NCBI RefSeq assembly: GCF_014649535.1
Contig: NZ_BMTF01000004.1
Span: 382,795 to 446,794 of the forward strand
From: Streptomyces gelaticus
GTDB lineage: Bacteria > Actinomycetota > Actinomycetes > Streptomycetales > Streptomycetaceae
Length of the DNA: 64,000 nt
Direction of reading: 5' to 3'
The notes beneath the pieces were generated by a model. It saw nothing but the letters and a program-made list of their open reading frames with translations. It had not been told where the DNA came from and ran no database searches. The first letter of the stretch is position 1; every line of letters starts with the position of its first letter. The position numbers and the translations under genes were made by a program. This document shows, one piece after another, positions 1 to 8,694 of this stretch.

Positions 1-107
1 GGGGCATCCGGTGACAGCCGTTGTTATCGCCGCTCCTGCCGGGGCACAGTAACGCCCCAACTGGTGATTGCCTCATACAACCGGCCCGGACGGACGGAAT
101 CCCACGC

Positions 108-2030
108 GTGACGGAGCATCCCACCTCCCACGAAGGCCGGCAGCCTCTCGCCGCCCGGTCGCAGGAACGCACCCGGCCGCGGCAGCAGGACGCCGCGTCG
201 GCCGCTTCCCCTGTCACCGCCGCGATCCCCAACCCGGCCGTGGCGCCGGGAGCGGGAGCCGGCCCCGCGGGGAGCACCGGCCCCGCAGGACTCGACCCAC
301 AGGCCGCGGCCCGTCGCGAGGGCGACCGGCTGCGTTTCGTCGGGGCCGCCACCCGGCGGATCGCCCGCGGCATAGACCTGGACGAGATCGTGCTGGGCCT
401 GTGCCGGGCCAGCGTGCCCACGTTCTCCGACGCCATACTGGTCTACCTCCGCGACCCGCTCCCGGTCGGCGACGAGCGGCCGGTCTCCCCCTTCGTGCTG
501 CGCCTGCGCCGGTCCGACCGGCTGCGGCTGAGCGAGGAGGAGACGGAGAGCTCGCCGGAGACCGAGCGTCTGCGGCTGCCGGTCATCGATCCGCACAGCG
601 ATCTGACGCCCGCGGCCGAGCTGTGCGAGGTCCGGTCGGGCGGCGCGCTGGCCGAGGTGCTGCGCGGGGTGCGCCCGGTCTTCGGGGACTCCGCGGCGGC
701 CCGCGCCGCGCTGCCCGAGCTGCTCGGCGCCGGCCGGACCGTGCCCACCGGACACCGTGCGATCCTCGCCCCGCTCCGCGGCCGGCGGCGGGTGATCGGC
801 GCCGCCGTCTTCCTGCGCGGGACGGAACGGCCGTCCTTCGAGTCCAACGATCTGCTGGTCGCGGCCCAGCTGGCGACGCACACCGCGCTCGGCATCGACA
901 AGGCCGTGCTGTACGGACGCGAGGCGTACATCGCCGACGAGCTCCAGCGCACCATGCTGCCCGACTCGCTGCCGCAGCCGACCGGCGTCCGGCTCGCCTC
1001 CCGCTATCTGCCGGCCGCCGAGACGGCCCGGGTCGGCGGCGACTGGTACGACGCGATCCCGTTGCCCGGCAGCCGGGTCGCCCTGGTCGTCGGCGACGTC
1101 ATGGGTCACTCCATGACGTCCGCGGCGATCATGGGCCAGCTGCGCACCACGGCGCAGACCCTGGCCCAGCTCGACCTGCCGCCGCAGGAGGTGCTGCACC
1201 ACCTCTGCGAGCAGGCGCAGCGGCTCGGCAGCGACCGCATGGCGACCTGCCTGTACGCGGTGTACGACCCGGTCTCACACCGGATCACCATCGCCAACGC
1301 CGGGCATCCGCCGCCCGTCCTTCTCCATCTGGGCGGCCGTGCGGAGGTGCTGCGGGTGCCGTCGGGCGCCCCGATCGGCGTCGGCGGGGTGGACTTCGAG
1401 GCCGTCGAGCTGGACGCGCCCGCGGGCGCCACGCTGCTCCTGTACACCGACGGCCTGGTGGAGTCCCGGCTGCGGGACGTCTGGACCGGGATCGAGCTGC
1501 TGCGCGAACGCCTCGCCGCCACCGCCCGGCTGACCGGCCCGGACCACTCGCCGCCGCTGGAGGCGCTGTGCGACGACGTCCTGGACATGCTCGGCCCCGG
1601 CGACCGGGACGACGACATCGCGCTGCTCGCCGCCCGCTTCGACGGGATCGCGCCGAGCGATGTCGCGTACTGGCACCTCGAACCGGAGGAGACCGCGCCG
1701 GGCCGGGCCCGCAGGCTGGCCCGCCGCGCGCTCGGCCGCTGGGGTCTCGACGATCTCTCCGACGCGGTGGAGCTGCTGGTGAGCGAGGTGGTCACCAACG
1801 CGGTCCGTTACGCGGAGCGCCCGGTGACGCTGCGGCTGCTGCGCACCGACATCCTGCGCTGCGAAGTCGGCGACGACTCCCCGCAGCTGCCCCGGCAGCG
1901 CCGGGCGCGTGACATGGACGAGGGCGGTCGCGGCCTGTTCCTGGTGAACCGGCTGGCCAGGCGGTGGGGGGCGACGCGCCTTTCGACCGGCAAGGTGGTC
2001 TGGTTCGAGATGCCGTCGGGGGGCCAGTAA
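108..2030 (+). CDS. SpoIIE-type PP2C phosphatase with GAF and anti-sigma-like ATPase domains
   Basis: A multidomain signalling phosphatase. The order is a variable Ala/Pro/Arg-rich N-terminus, a GAF-like region (roughly residues 65-245), a PP2C/SpoIIE phosphatase domain with metal-binding acidic motifs such as GGDWYDA and VVGDVMGH, and a C-terminal HATPase_c_2 (RsbW/SpoIIAB-like) domain with the N-box SEVVTNAVRYA. Streptomyces has many of these proteins. By family they dephosphorylate anti-sigma-factor antagonists or act as regulatory kinase/phosphatase pairs. I chose the GTG at 108, with a GGACGGA stretch upstream, over the TTG at 21 because the first 29 residues of the longer form look non-coding. 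No sigma factor or antagonist is adjacent, so its target is unknown. Confidence 0.88.
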   Translation: MTEHPTSHEGRQPLAARSQERTRPRQQDAASAASPVTAAIPNPAVAPGAGAGPAGSTGPAGLDPQAAARREGDRLRFVGAATRRIARGIDLDEIVLGLCRASVPTFSDAILVYLRDPLPVGDERPVSPFVLRLRRSDRLRLSEEETESSPETERLRLPVIDPHSDLTPAAELCEVRSGGALAEVLRGVRPVFGDSAAARAALPELLGAGRTVPTGHRAILAPLRGRRRVIGAAVFLRGTERPSFESNDLLVAAQLATHTALGIDKAVLYGREAYIADELQRTMLPDSLPQPTGVRLASRYLPAAETARVGGDWYDAIPLPGSRVALVVGDVMGHSMTSAAIMGQLRTTAQTLAQLDLPPQEVLHHLCEQAQRLGSDRMATCLYAVYDPVSHRITIANAGHPPPVLLHLGGRAEVLRVPSGAPIGVGGVDFEAVELDAPAGATLLLYTDGLVESRLRDVWTGIELLRERLAATARLTGPDHSPPLEALCDDVLDMLGPGDRDDDIALLAARFDGIAPSDVAYWHLEPEETAPGRARRLARRALGRWGLDDLSDAVELLVSEVVTNAVRYAERPVTLRLLRTDILRCEVGDDSPQLPRQRRARDMDEGGRGLFLVNRLARRWGATRLSTGKVVWFEMPSGGQ

Positions 2031-2177
2031 CAGGGCCGGGCAAAGGGGTCCGGAGCGGGCGCAGGGCAGAGCCCTGTACGCACGGTAGCGAAATGTTGCC
2101 GACCTCCTGTCGGCGGGTTTGACTTCAGTCGTGAACGAGACGACCTGACCGAAACCCCCACTGACGGGAGGACGCTC

Positions 2178-3647
2178 GTGTCCGAGGAACCCAAGACCAG
2201 GAACACCCCCTACACCACGAACAACGCCGGAATCCCGGTGGAGAGCGATGAGCACTCGCTCACTGTCGGAGCCGACGGTCCGATCCTGCTCCAGGACCAC
2301 TACCTCATCGAGAAGATGGCCCAGTTCAACCGTGAACGGGTTCCCGAACGAGTGGTCCACGCCAAGGGATCAGGCGCGTACGGCACCTTCAAGGTGACCA
2401 ATGACATCAGCCAGTTCACCAAGGCCGACCTCTTCCAGCCGGGCAAGCAGACCGCCATGCTCGCCCGCTTCTCCACGGTCGCCGGCGAGCAGGGCTCCCC
2501 GGACACCTGGCGCGACCCTCGCGGGTTCGCCCTGAAGTTCTACACGGAGCAGGGCAACTACGACATGGTCGGCAACAACACGCCGGTCTTCTTCGTACGT
2601 GACCCGATGAAGTTCCAGGACTTCATCCGCTCGCAGAAGCGCCGTCCGGACAGCGCGGTGCGCGACCACGACATGCAGTGGGACTTCTGGACCCTGTCCC
2701 CCGAGTCCGCGCACATGGTGACGTGGCTGATGGGCGACCGGGGTATCCCGAAGACGTACCGCAACATGAACGGCTACAGCTCGCACACCTATATGTGGGT
2801 CAACGCGGGCGGCGAGCGGTTCTGGGTGAAGTACCGCTTCAAGACCGACCAGGGCATCGACTTCTACACGCAGGACGAGGCCGACCGGATGGCCGGTGTG
2901 GACGGCGACGTCCACCGTCGCGACCTGTTCGAGGCGATCAAGCGCGGTGACCACCCGAGCTGGACGCTCTACGTCCAGATCATGCCGTTCGACGACGCGC
3001 CGGACTACCGGTTCAACCCCTTCGACCTCACCAAGGTGTGGCCGCACGGCGACTACCCGGAGATCGAGGTCGGCCGGATGACGCTGAACGAGAACCCGGA
3101 GGACTTCTTCGTCCATATCGAGCAGGCGTCCTTCGAGCCGTCGAACCTGGTGCCCGGCATCGGCCCGTCGCCCGACAAGATGCTGCTCGGCCGGCTCTTC
3201 TCCTACCCGGACACCCACCGGTACCGGATCGGCCCGAACTACGCGCAACTGCCCCCGAACCGCCCGCGGTTCGGCCGGAACTCGTACGCGAAGGACGGCC
3301 CGATGCGGTACGAACCGAACCATACGGGAGCGGTCTACGCGCCGAACTCCTACGGCGGCCCGGCCGCGGACACCGCGCGCTACGGCGACCCCGCGGGCTG
3401 GGCGACGGCGGGCGAGATGGTCCACGAGGCGTACAAGCTGCACCGTGAGGACGACGACTGGGGCCAGGCGGGCACGATGGTCCGCAAGGTCCTGGACGAC
3501 GCGGCGCGCGAGCGGTTGGTGTCGAACATTTCCGGCCATCTGCTGGACGGTGTGAGCGCCCCGGTCCTGGAACGCGCGCTGCAGTACTGGCGCAACGTGG
3601 ACAAGGACCTCGGCGACCGGATCGCCAAGAAGGTCAACGGCGGCTGA
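2178..3647 (+). CDS. katA: Monofunctional haem catalase
   Basis: Breaks down hydrogen peroxide to water and oxygen in the cytoplasm. At 489 residues it is a small-subunit (clade 3) catalase. Visible catalytic features are the distal His61 in [11 protein letters not shown], the Asn of the [10 protein letters not shown] motif and the proximal haem-ligand Tyr in [14 protein letters not shown]. The GTG start has a strong GGGAGG site about 8 bases upstream. A short inverted repeat (GCCGAC/GTCGGC, 2098-2114) lies upstream but I cannot assign it to a regulator. The gene stands alone, convergent with the penicillin-binding protein gene and separated from it by a long palindrome. katA is a family-level symbol; the exact Streptomyces paralogue is not determined. 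Confidence 0.96.
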   Translation: MSEEPKTRNTPYTTNNAGIPVESDEHSLTVGADGPILLQDHYLIEKMAQFNRERVPERVVHAKGSGAYGTFKVTNDISQFTKADLFQPGKQTAMLARFSTVAGEQGSPDTWRDPRGFALKFYTEQGNYDMVGNNTPVFFVRDPMKFQDFIRSQKRRPDSAVRDHDMQWDFWTLSPESAHMVTWLMGDRGIPKTYRNMNGYSSHTYMWVNAGGERFWVKYRFKTDQGIDFYTQDEADRMAGVDGDVHRRDLFEAIKRGDHPSWTLYVQIMPFDDAPDYRFNPFDLTKVWPHGDYPEIEVGRMTLNENPEDFFVHIEQASFEPSNLVPGIGPSPDKMLLGRLFSYPDTHRYRIGPNYAQLPPNRPRFGRNSYAKDGPMRYEPNHTGAVYAPNSYGGPAADTARYGDPAGWATAGEMVHEAYKLHREDDDWGQAGTMVRKVLDDAARERLVSNISGHLLDGVSAPVLERALQYWRNVDKDLGDRIAKKVNGG

Positions 3648-3666
3648 CACCGCCGTACGCGGGAGA

Positions 3667-3710
3667 CATGGGTCAGGGGCGGTGCCGGCCGGCACCGCCC
3701 CTGACCCATG
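3667..3710. terminator. 44-bp perfect palindrome, bidirectional terminator
   Basis: Two 22-base arms (3667-3688 and 3689-3710) are exact reverse complements with no spacer. It lies between the convergent catalase (stop 3647) and PBP (stop 3733) genes, so it can fold as a terminator hairpin in either transcript. There is no T-tract, as is common in Streptomyces. Confidence 0.85.
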
Positions 3711-3732
3711 TGTTCACCGCCGGCTCAAGCAC

Positions 3733-5979
3733 TCACCGCGCGGGAGGAGCGTTGTTGGCGACGTTGTTCTCGTTGCCGTCGGCCGGTTTGCCGGGGACCC
3801 CGCCGCCCGGCTGGCCCGGGGACTGGCTCGGCGGCACGTCCGGGGACTGGCTCGGCGGCGGTACGTCCGGCGACTGGCTCGGCGGCGCCTCGGGCGACCG
3901 GCTCGGGCTCTGCGAGGGCACGTCCGGCGACCGGGAGGGAGTCGTGTCGCTGCTCGCCGACTGCGAGGGGGTCGTCGGCGGTGTGGTCGGCAGGGTGACC
4001 TCGCCGCGCTCGACGTCCTCCAGGTCGAACTGGGCACTGGAGCCGCCGCCCAGCGCGCCGAGCGTGTAGTCCGCCCAGATCTGCGCCGGGAAGCCACCAC
4101 CGTTGGCCCGGCCGGAGTTGGCCGTGCCGGTCAGGCTGACCTGGCCGCCGCCCTCCTTGGGCGATTCACCGAAGAGCGCGACGACGGTGGTGAGCTCGGG
4201 CGTGTAGCCGGCGAACCAGGCCGACTTGTTGTTCTCCGACGTACCCGTCTTGCCCGCCGCCTCGTACGCCGAGGTGTCGGCCGCCCGGCCGGATCCGCTG
4301 TCCACGACGCCGGTCAGGACGGAGGTCACGGTGTCGGCGGACTTGCGGCTGATCACCTGGCTGCCGATGCCCTCGACCGGCTCGACCGTCCGCTCGCGGT
4401 GCTTGGCCGACTTCACGATGAACGGGGTGACCTTCTTGCCGTGGTTGTCGAGCGTGGCGTACGCGCCCGCCATGTCCCAGGTCGAGGCGTTCATGGTGCC
4501 GAGCGTGATGGCGGGGCGCTCGGGGAAGTTCTTGTCCGGTACGCCGAGGGACAGCGCGGTCTTCTTCACCGCGGACGGGCCGACGTCGACGACCATCTGC
4601 GCGAAGACCGAGTTGATCGACGCGTTCATCGCCTTCTGCACGGTGACGTCGCCGTAGCTCCGGTTGTCCTCGTTCTCCGGGGCGAACGGGGTGTCGCTGC
4701 CCACCACGGGCCGCTTGCTGGTGCCGTCGTAGCGGGTGTTGACACCGATCAGGTCGCCGTCCTGGGTCTTCGACTCGTTCTCCAGCGCGGAGGCGAGCAC
4801 CAGGGGCTTGAAGGTGGAGGCGGGCTGGTAGTCCTGGCGCGTGGCGTTGGAGTAGTAGTGCTTGACGTAGTCCACGCCGCCGTAGAGCGCGACGACGCCG
4901 CCGGTCTTCGGGTCCACCGAGGTGGCACCGGCCTGGACGGTCGCGTCGACCTTGTTGCCCTTGCGGTCCAGCTTGGACTCCAGCTGGCGGTCGACGGACT
5001 GCTCCAGCTGCTTCTGCCGCTTCTTGTCGATGTTGAGCGTGAAGGTCCAGCCGCCGGCCTGCCGCATCTCCGGGGTGATGCCCTGCTTCTCCAGCTCCTT
5101 GTTGGCCGCCTCGACGATATAGCCGGTCTGGCCCTCCATGCCCTGGGCGGGCTTGGGCTTGTCCGGGACCGGGAACGTGAGCTTGTCGCGTTCGGCCTTG
5201 TCGAGCCAGTGCATCTCGACCATGTTGTCGAGCGTGTAGCCCCAGCGGTCCTTGACCAGCTTCTTGCCGGTCTCGCTCGCGGTCGCCCAGTCGTACTGGC
5301 TGGGGGCCTGGAGCACGGAGGCCAGGTAGGCGCCCTGGGAGACGTCGAGGTCCTTGGCGTCGACCCCGTAGTAGGCCTGCGCGGCGGCCTGGATACCGCT
5401 CGCCCCGCGTCCGTAGTACGCGGTGTTGATGTACCCGGCGAGGATGTATTCCTTGCTCTTCTTGCTGTCGACCTTGAGCGAGATCACCAGTTCCTTGAGC
5501 TTCCGGCTGATCGTCGGGTCCTGCGTCAGGTAGTAGTTCTTCACGTACTGCTGGGTGATGGTCGAGCCACCCTGCTTGCCCTTGCCGCTGAGGGTGTTGA
5601 TCAGGCCGCGCGCGGTGCCCTTCAGGTCGACGCCCTTGTCGTCGTAGAAGGACTTGTTCTCGGCGGCTACGAAGGTGTGCTGCACCTCCAGGGGCACCTC
5701 GGCCAGGTCCACGATCTGGCGGTTGACCCCGTTGCCGGTGCGGGTCAGCAGCGTCCCGTCGCTGTACTGGTAGACGTTGCTCTGCCGCTCGGCCAGGGCA
5801 TTGGCCTTCGGGATGTCCACGTACATGTAGAGCGCGACGAAGGCGCCCATGATCAGCAGGCAGAATCCGAAGAAGGCGCCCAGCATCTTCTTCCAGGTGA
5901 AGAGTCTGCGTATGCCGCCGCTCTTCGCGGCCCGTCGGGCTCCGCGCCGCTGGGCTCGTCGCGCATCCGCTCGACCCAT
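3733..5979 (-). CDS. Class A penicillin-binding protein (bifunctional transglycosylase/transpeptidase)
   Basis: Polymerises and crosslinks peptidoglycan at the outer face of the membrane. An Arg-rich cytoplasmic tail is followed by one membrane anchor (about 33-53). The GT51 domain has catalytic Glu107 in AAENKSFYDD and the GGSTITQQ motif. The transpeptidase domain has the acylated Ser388 (STFK, 388-391), SIN at 454-456 and KTGTS at 577-581. From about residue 660 the tail is a low-complexity Ser/Pro/Gln run built on SQSPDVP-like units and ending in NENNVANNAPPAR, a disordered tail typical of actinobacterial PBPs. The 748-residue length fits PonA-type enzymes. The ATG at 5979 has GGAG about 10 bases upstream. 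It is divergent from the SPFH gene. Confidence 0.95.
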   Translation of the reverse strand: MGRADARRAQRRGARRAAKSGGIRRLFTWKKMLGAFFGFCLLIMGAFVALYMYVDIPKANALAERQSNVYQYSDGTLLTRTGNGVNRQIVDLAEVPLEVQHTFVAAENKSFYDDKGVDLKGTARGLINTLSGKGKQGGSTITQQYVKNYYLTQDPTISRKLKELVISLKVDSKKSKEYILAGYINTAYYGRGASGIQAAAQAYYGVDAKDLDVSQGAYLASVLQAPSQYDWATASETGKKLVKDRWGYTLDNMVEMHWLDKAERDKLTFPVPDKPKPAQGMEGQTGYIVEAANKELEKQGITPEMRQAGGWTFTLNIDKKRQKQLEQSVDRQLESKLDRKGNKVDATVQAGATSVDPKTGGVVALYGGVDYVKHYYSNATRQDYQPASTFKPLVLASALENESKTQDGDLIGVNTRYDGTSKRPVVGSDTPFAPENEDNRSYGDVTVQKAMNASINSVFAQMVVDVGPSAVKKTALSLGVPDKNFPERPAITLGTMNASTWDMAGAYATLDNHGKKVTPFIVKSAKHRERTVEPVEGIGSQVISRKSADTVTSVLTGVVDSGSGRAADTSAYEAAGKTGTSENNKSAWFAGYTPELTTVVALFGESPKEGGGQVSLTGTANSGRANGGGFPAQIWADYTLGALGGGSSAQFDLEDVERGEVTLPTTPPTTPSQSASSDTTPSRSPDVPSQSPSRSPEAPPSQSPDVPPPSQSPDVPPSQSPGQPGGGVPGKPADGNENNVANNAPPAR
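3818..3892. repeat. Imperfect 24-27 bp tandem repeat in the PBP tail
   Basis: Three consecutive units (3818-3841, 3842-3868, 3869-3892) share GGACTGGCTCGGCGGC or its GGCGAC variant. They encode the repeated PSQSPDVP-like units of the PBP C-terminus on the minus strand. The tract probably varies in length between strains. Confidence 0.75.
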
Positions 5980-6148
5980 CGCTGTTTTGCTCCTGTTTCT
6001 CTGCTCGACCAGATCCGCTCAGCCAAACCAGCTAACACCGTCGGCAAGGACAAAAAGCGAGCGATGCGGTCTTTTCCGGACGTGACAATCAGCACCCGTT
6101 CCCAAGGGAACCGACTCATGAAGCATGCCCAAGGTTGCGAATCCAGGT

Positions 6149-6164
6149 AATGTGTAATCACATT
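6149..6164. promoter_or_regulatory. AT-rich dyad in the PBP/SPFH divergent intergenic region
   Basis: AATGTG-TAAT-CACATT (6149-6164) is a 6-bp inverted repeat with a 4-bp spacer in otherwise GC-rich DNA, 36 bases upstream of the SPFH start. It resembles a repressor or activator operator. I cannot name the protein that binds it. Confidence 0.45.
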
Positions 6165-6200
6165 GATAGCACCTGGTCAGTCCACGAAACGGGGGATCCC

Positions 6201-7172
6201 ATGCCCGACCACGACAGCCCGCACGATGTGGCCACCCTTGCCGCCGACCTCACGCCCGACGCCCCTCAGATGCCCGAACCGCAGGTGAGGGAGGTGACGG
6301 CGCACAGCATCCCGGGCGGTCTCGGCCTGCTGCTGACCGTGCTGGGGGTGATCGCCGGTATCGGTCTCGTGATCCTCGGCGGCGTCGTCGCCTCGAACGG
6401 AAACCCCGGCCCGGGCGTCCCGGTCTGCATCTTCGGCGTCCTGCTCGCCATCGCCTCGTTCTTCTGCATGACGGGTGTGAAGATGGTCGCACCGGGCGAG
6501 GCCCGGGTGATCCAGCTCTTCGGCCGCTACGTCGGCACGATCCGCACCGACGGGCTGCGCTGGATCAACCCGCTCACCAGCAGCCGGAAGATCTCCACCC
6601 GGGTCCGCAACCACGAGACCGCGGTGCTGAAGGTCAACGACGCCTACGGCAACCCGATCGAGCTCGCGGCGATCGTCGTCTGGAAGGTCGAGGACACCGC
6701 GCAGGCGCTCTTCGAGGTCGACGATTTCCTGGAGTTCGTCGCCACCCAGACCGAGGCGGCCGTCCGGCACATCGCGATCGAGTACCCGTACGACGCCCAC
6801 GAGGAGGGCGGCCTCTCGCTGCGCGGCAACGCGGAGGAGATCACCGAGAAGCTGGCCGTGGAACTCACCGCCCGGGTGCAGGCCGCCGGCGTACGGATCA
6901 TCGAATCGCGCTTCAGCCACCTCGCGTACGCCCCCGAGATCGCCTCCGCGATGCTCCAGCGCCAGCAGGCCGGCGCGGTGGTCGCGGCCCGGCAGCAGAT
7001 CGTCGAGGGCGCGGTCGGCATGGTCGAGATGGCGCTCACCCGGATCGCCGAGCAGGACATCGTCGAGCTCGACGCGGAGCGCAAGGCCTCCATGGTCAGC
7101 AATCTGATGGTGGTGCTGTGCGGTGACCGCGCGGCGCAGCCGGTCCTGAACACGGGCACTCTTTACCAGTGA
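6201..7172 (+). CDS. SPFH (band 7/prohibitin-like) membrane protein
   Basis: Two adjacent hydrophobic segments near the N-terminus (about residues 37-60 and 66-90) are followed by an SPFH domain beginning around [19 protein letters not shown]. After it comes an Ala/Glu/Gln-rich helical tail. Family members form membrane microdomain scaffolds and often act with proteases or cell-envelope enzymes. I chose the ATG at 6201, with GGGGG upstream, over the in-frame start at 6135, which would put the operator-like dyad inside the gene. It overlaps the next small gene by 4 bases (GTGA), so the two are translationally coupled. Confidence 0.88.
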   Translation: MPDHDSPHDVATLAADLTPDAPQMPEPQVREVTAHSIPGGLGLLLTVLGVIAGIGLVILGGVVASNGNPGPGVPVCIFGVLLAIASFFCMTGVKMVAPGEARVIQLFGRYVGTIRTDGLRWINPLTSSRKISTRVRNHETAVLKVNDAYGNPIELAAIVVWKVEDTAQALFEVDDFLEFVATQTEAAVRHIAIEYPYDAHEEGGLSLRGNAEEITEKLAVELTARVQAAGVRIIESRFSHLAYAPEIASAMLQRQQAGAVVAARQQIVEGAVGMVEMALTRIAEQDIVELDAERKASMVSNLMVVLCGDRAAQPVLNTGTLYQ

Positions 7173-7417
7173 CCGAACAGACCCCGCCGGCCCGCAGGAC
7201 CCCGCCGCAGCGCAAGCAGATGCTGCTGCGGCTGGATCCCGCGGTGCATGACGCGCTGGCCCGCTGGGCCTCCGACGAGCTGCGCAGCGCGAACGCCCAG
7301 ATCGAGTTCCTGCTGCGCAGGGCGCTGGCGGAGGCGGGCCGCCTGCCGGGCACGGCGCGGCCGATCCCCCGCCGGGGGCGGCCCCCGAAGGACGCGCCGG
7401 GACAGTCCGGCGACTGA
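7169..7417 (+). CDS. Small ribbon-helix-helix-like protein coupled to the SPFH gene
   Basis: An 82-residue basic protein. Its core, KQMLLRLDPAVHDALARWASDEL, has the strand-helix-helix spacing of Arc/CopG-like domains, including the alternating MLLRL strand, and it ends in a Pro/Arg-rich tail. The GTG start overlaps the SPFH stop codon, which strongly suggests co-expression. It may regulate the SPFH gene or be a partner protein. The DNA-binding role is inferred from the fold pattern only. Confidence 0.7.
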   Translation: MTEQTPPARRTPPQRKQMLLRLDPAVHDALARWASDELRSANAQIEFLLRRALAEAGRLPGTARPIPRRGRPPKDAPGQSGD

Positions 7418-7443
7418 GCGCCGGGGATCCCGGGGCGGGGACC

Positions 7444-7475
7444 CGGGTATACACCACGGGTATACACGCCGTGTA
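7444..7475. promoter_or_regulatory. Probable PadR operator: direct and inverted repeats at the padR promoter
   Basis: The 11-mer CGGGTATACAC occurs at 7444-7454 and again at 7457-7467. The second copy overlaps the dyad TACAC-GCC-GTGTA (7463-7475). The block ends 11 bases before the padR start. PadR repressors normally bind dyads in their own promoter, so autoregulation is the likely reading. Confidence 0.6.
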
Positions 7476-7486
7476 CAGTGCTCGGC

Positions 7487-8011
7487 ATGTCTATCGGCCA
7501 CACCCTGCTCGGGCTCCTGGAGTCCGGCCCCCGCCACGGCTACGACCTCAAGCGCGCGTTCGACGAGAAGTTCGGCCACGACCGCCCGCTGCACTACGGC
7601 CAGGTCTACTCGACCATGTCGCGGCTGCTCAAGAACGGCCTCGTCGAGGTCGACGGCGTCGAGAGCGGCGGCGGCCCCGAGCGCAAGCGGTACGCCATCA
7701 CCGAGGCCGGGATCACCGATGTCGGCGCCTGGCTCGCGCAGCCGGAGAAGCCCGAGCCGTACCTCCAGTCCACGCTCTACACCAAGGTCGTCCTGGCCCT
7801 GCTCACCGGCCGCAGCGCCGAGGCCCTGCTGGACACCCAGCGCACCGAGCACCTGCGCCTCATGCGCATCCTCACCGACCGCAAGCGCAAGGGCGACCTC
7901 GCCGATCAGCTGATCTGCGACCACGCCCTCTTCCACCTCGAAGCCGATCTGCGCTGGCTGGAACTGACCGCCGCCCGCCTCGACCGGCTCGCCGCGGAGG
8001 TGCGCGCATGA
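7487..8011 (+). CDS. PadR-family transcriptional repressor
   Basis: The winged-helix N-terminus GHTLLGLLESGPRHGYDLKRAFDEKFG is the hallmark of PadR proteins. A C-terminal helical dimerisation region completes a protein of about 174 residues. It heads an operon with the following ABC transporter genes and overlaps the ATPase gene by ATGA. PadR repressors next to ABC exporters usually sense the exported compound. The ATG at 7487 is preferred; a GTG three codons upstream (7478) is also possible. Confidence 0.9.
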   Translation: MSIGHTLLGLLESGPRHGYDLKRAFDEKFGHDRPLHYGQVYSTMSRLLKNGLVEVDGVESGGGPERKRYAITEAGITDVGAWLAQPEKPEPYLQSTLYTKVVLALLTGRSAEALLDTQRTEHLRLMRILTDRKRKGDLADQLICDHALFHLEADLRWLELTAARLDRLAAEVRA

Positions 8012-8694
8012 TCCCCGCCGGCTCCCTGCTCTGCGCCGACAGCCTGTACAAGACGTACGGCCGGACGCCCGCGCTCGACGGCGCCTCGTTCTCCATCCAC
8101 CCCGGCGAGGTCGTCGCCGTGCTGGGCCCCTCCGGCTCCGGCAAGTCGACGCTGCTGCACTGCCTCGCCGGAATCGTCACGCCCGACCGGGGCACGATCA
8201 CCTACGCGGGCCGCGAGCTCTCCGCCATGCCGGACGCCGAACGCAGCGCCCTGCGCCGCACCGAGTTCGGCTTCGTCTTCCAGTTCGGCCAGCTCGTCCC
8301 CGAGCTGACCTGTGTGGAGAACGTCGCCCTGCCGCTCCGTCTGGCCGGCGCCAGGCGCAAGGACGCCGAGCGCACCGCCCGCCACTGGCTGGAGCGCCTG
8401 GAGGTCGAAGCCGTCGGCGCCCAGCGCCCCGGCGAGGTCTCCGGCGGCCAGGGCCAGCGCGTCGCCGTGGCCCGCGCACTGGCCGCCTCCCCGAAGGTGA
8501 TCTTCGCGGACGAGCCGACCGGCGCCCTGGACTCCCTCAACGGCGAGCGGGTCATGCAGCTGCTCACCGAGGCGGCCCGGTCCGCCAATGTCGCCGTGGT
8601 CCTGGTGACCCACGAGGCGCGGGTCGCCGCGTACTCCGACCGCGACGTCACCGTGCGCGACGGCCGGACCCGCGACCTGGAGCACGCCGGATGA
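8008..8694 (+). CDS. ABC transporter ATP-binding protein (MacB/LolD type)
   Basis: Nucleotide-binding subunit of an exporter. Visible motifs are Walker A GPSGSGKST, the Q-loop in FGFVFQFGQLVPELT, signature SGGQGQR, Walker B VIFADEPTGALD and the switch His in LVTHEARV. The length of 228 residues is typical of FtsE/MacB/LolD-like ATPases that pair with FtsX-type permeases. It overlaps the gene on each side by 4 bases, so padR, ATPase and permease form a coupled operon. Confidence 0.95.
   Translation: MIPAGSLLCADSLYKTYGRTPALDGASFSIHPGEVVAVLGPSGSGKSTLLHCLAGIVTPDRGTITYAGRELSAMPDAERSALRRTEFGFVFQFGQLVPELTCVENVALPLRLAGARRKDAERTARHWLERLEVEAVGAQRPGEVSGGQGQRVAVARALAASPKVIFADEPTGALDSLNGERVMQLLTEAARSANVAVVLVTHEARVAAYSDRDVTVRDGRTRDLEHAG

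Noticed and set aside
3818..3892. CRISPR-like array
   Set aside because: The repeats are contiguous, have no unique spacers and encode the PBP tail.
3682..6150. 822-residue plus-strand reading frame
   Set aside because: Antisense shadow of the class A PBP gene; Leu/Val/Arg/Gly-rich with no recognisable domain, while the minus-strand frame has all PBP motifs.
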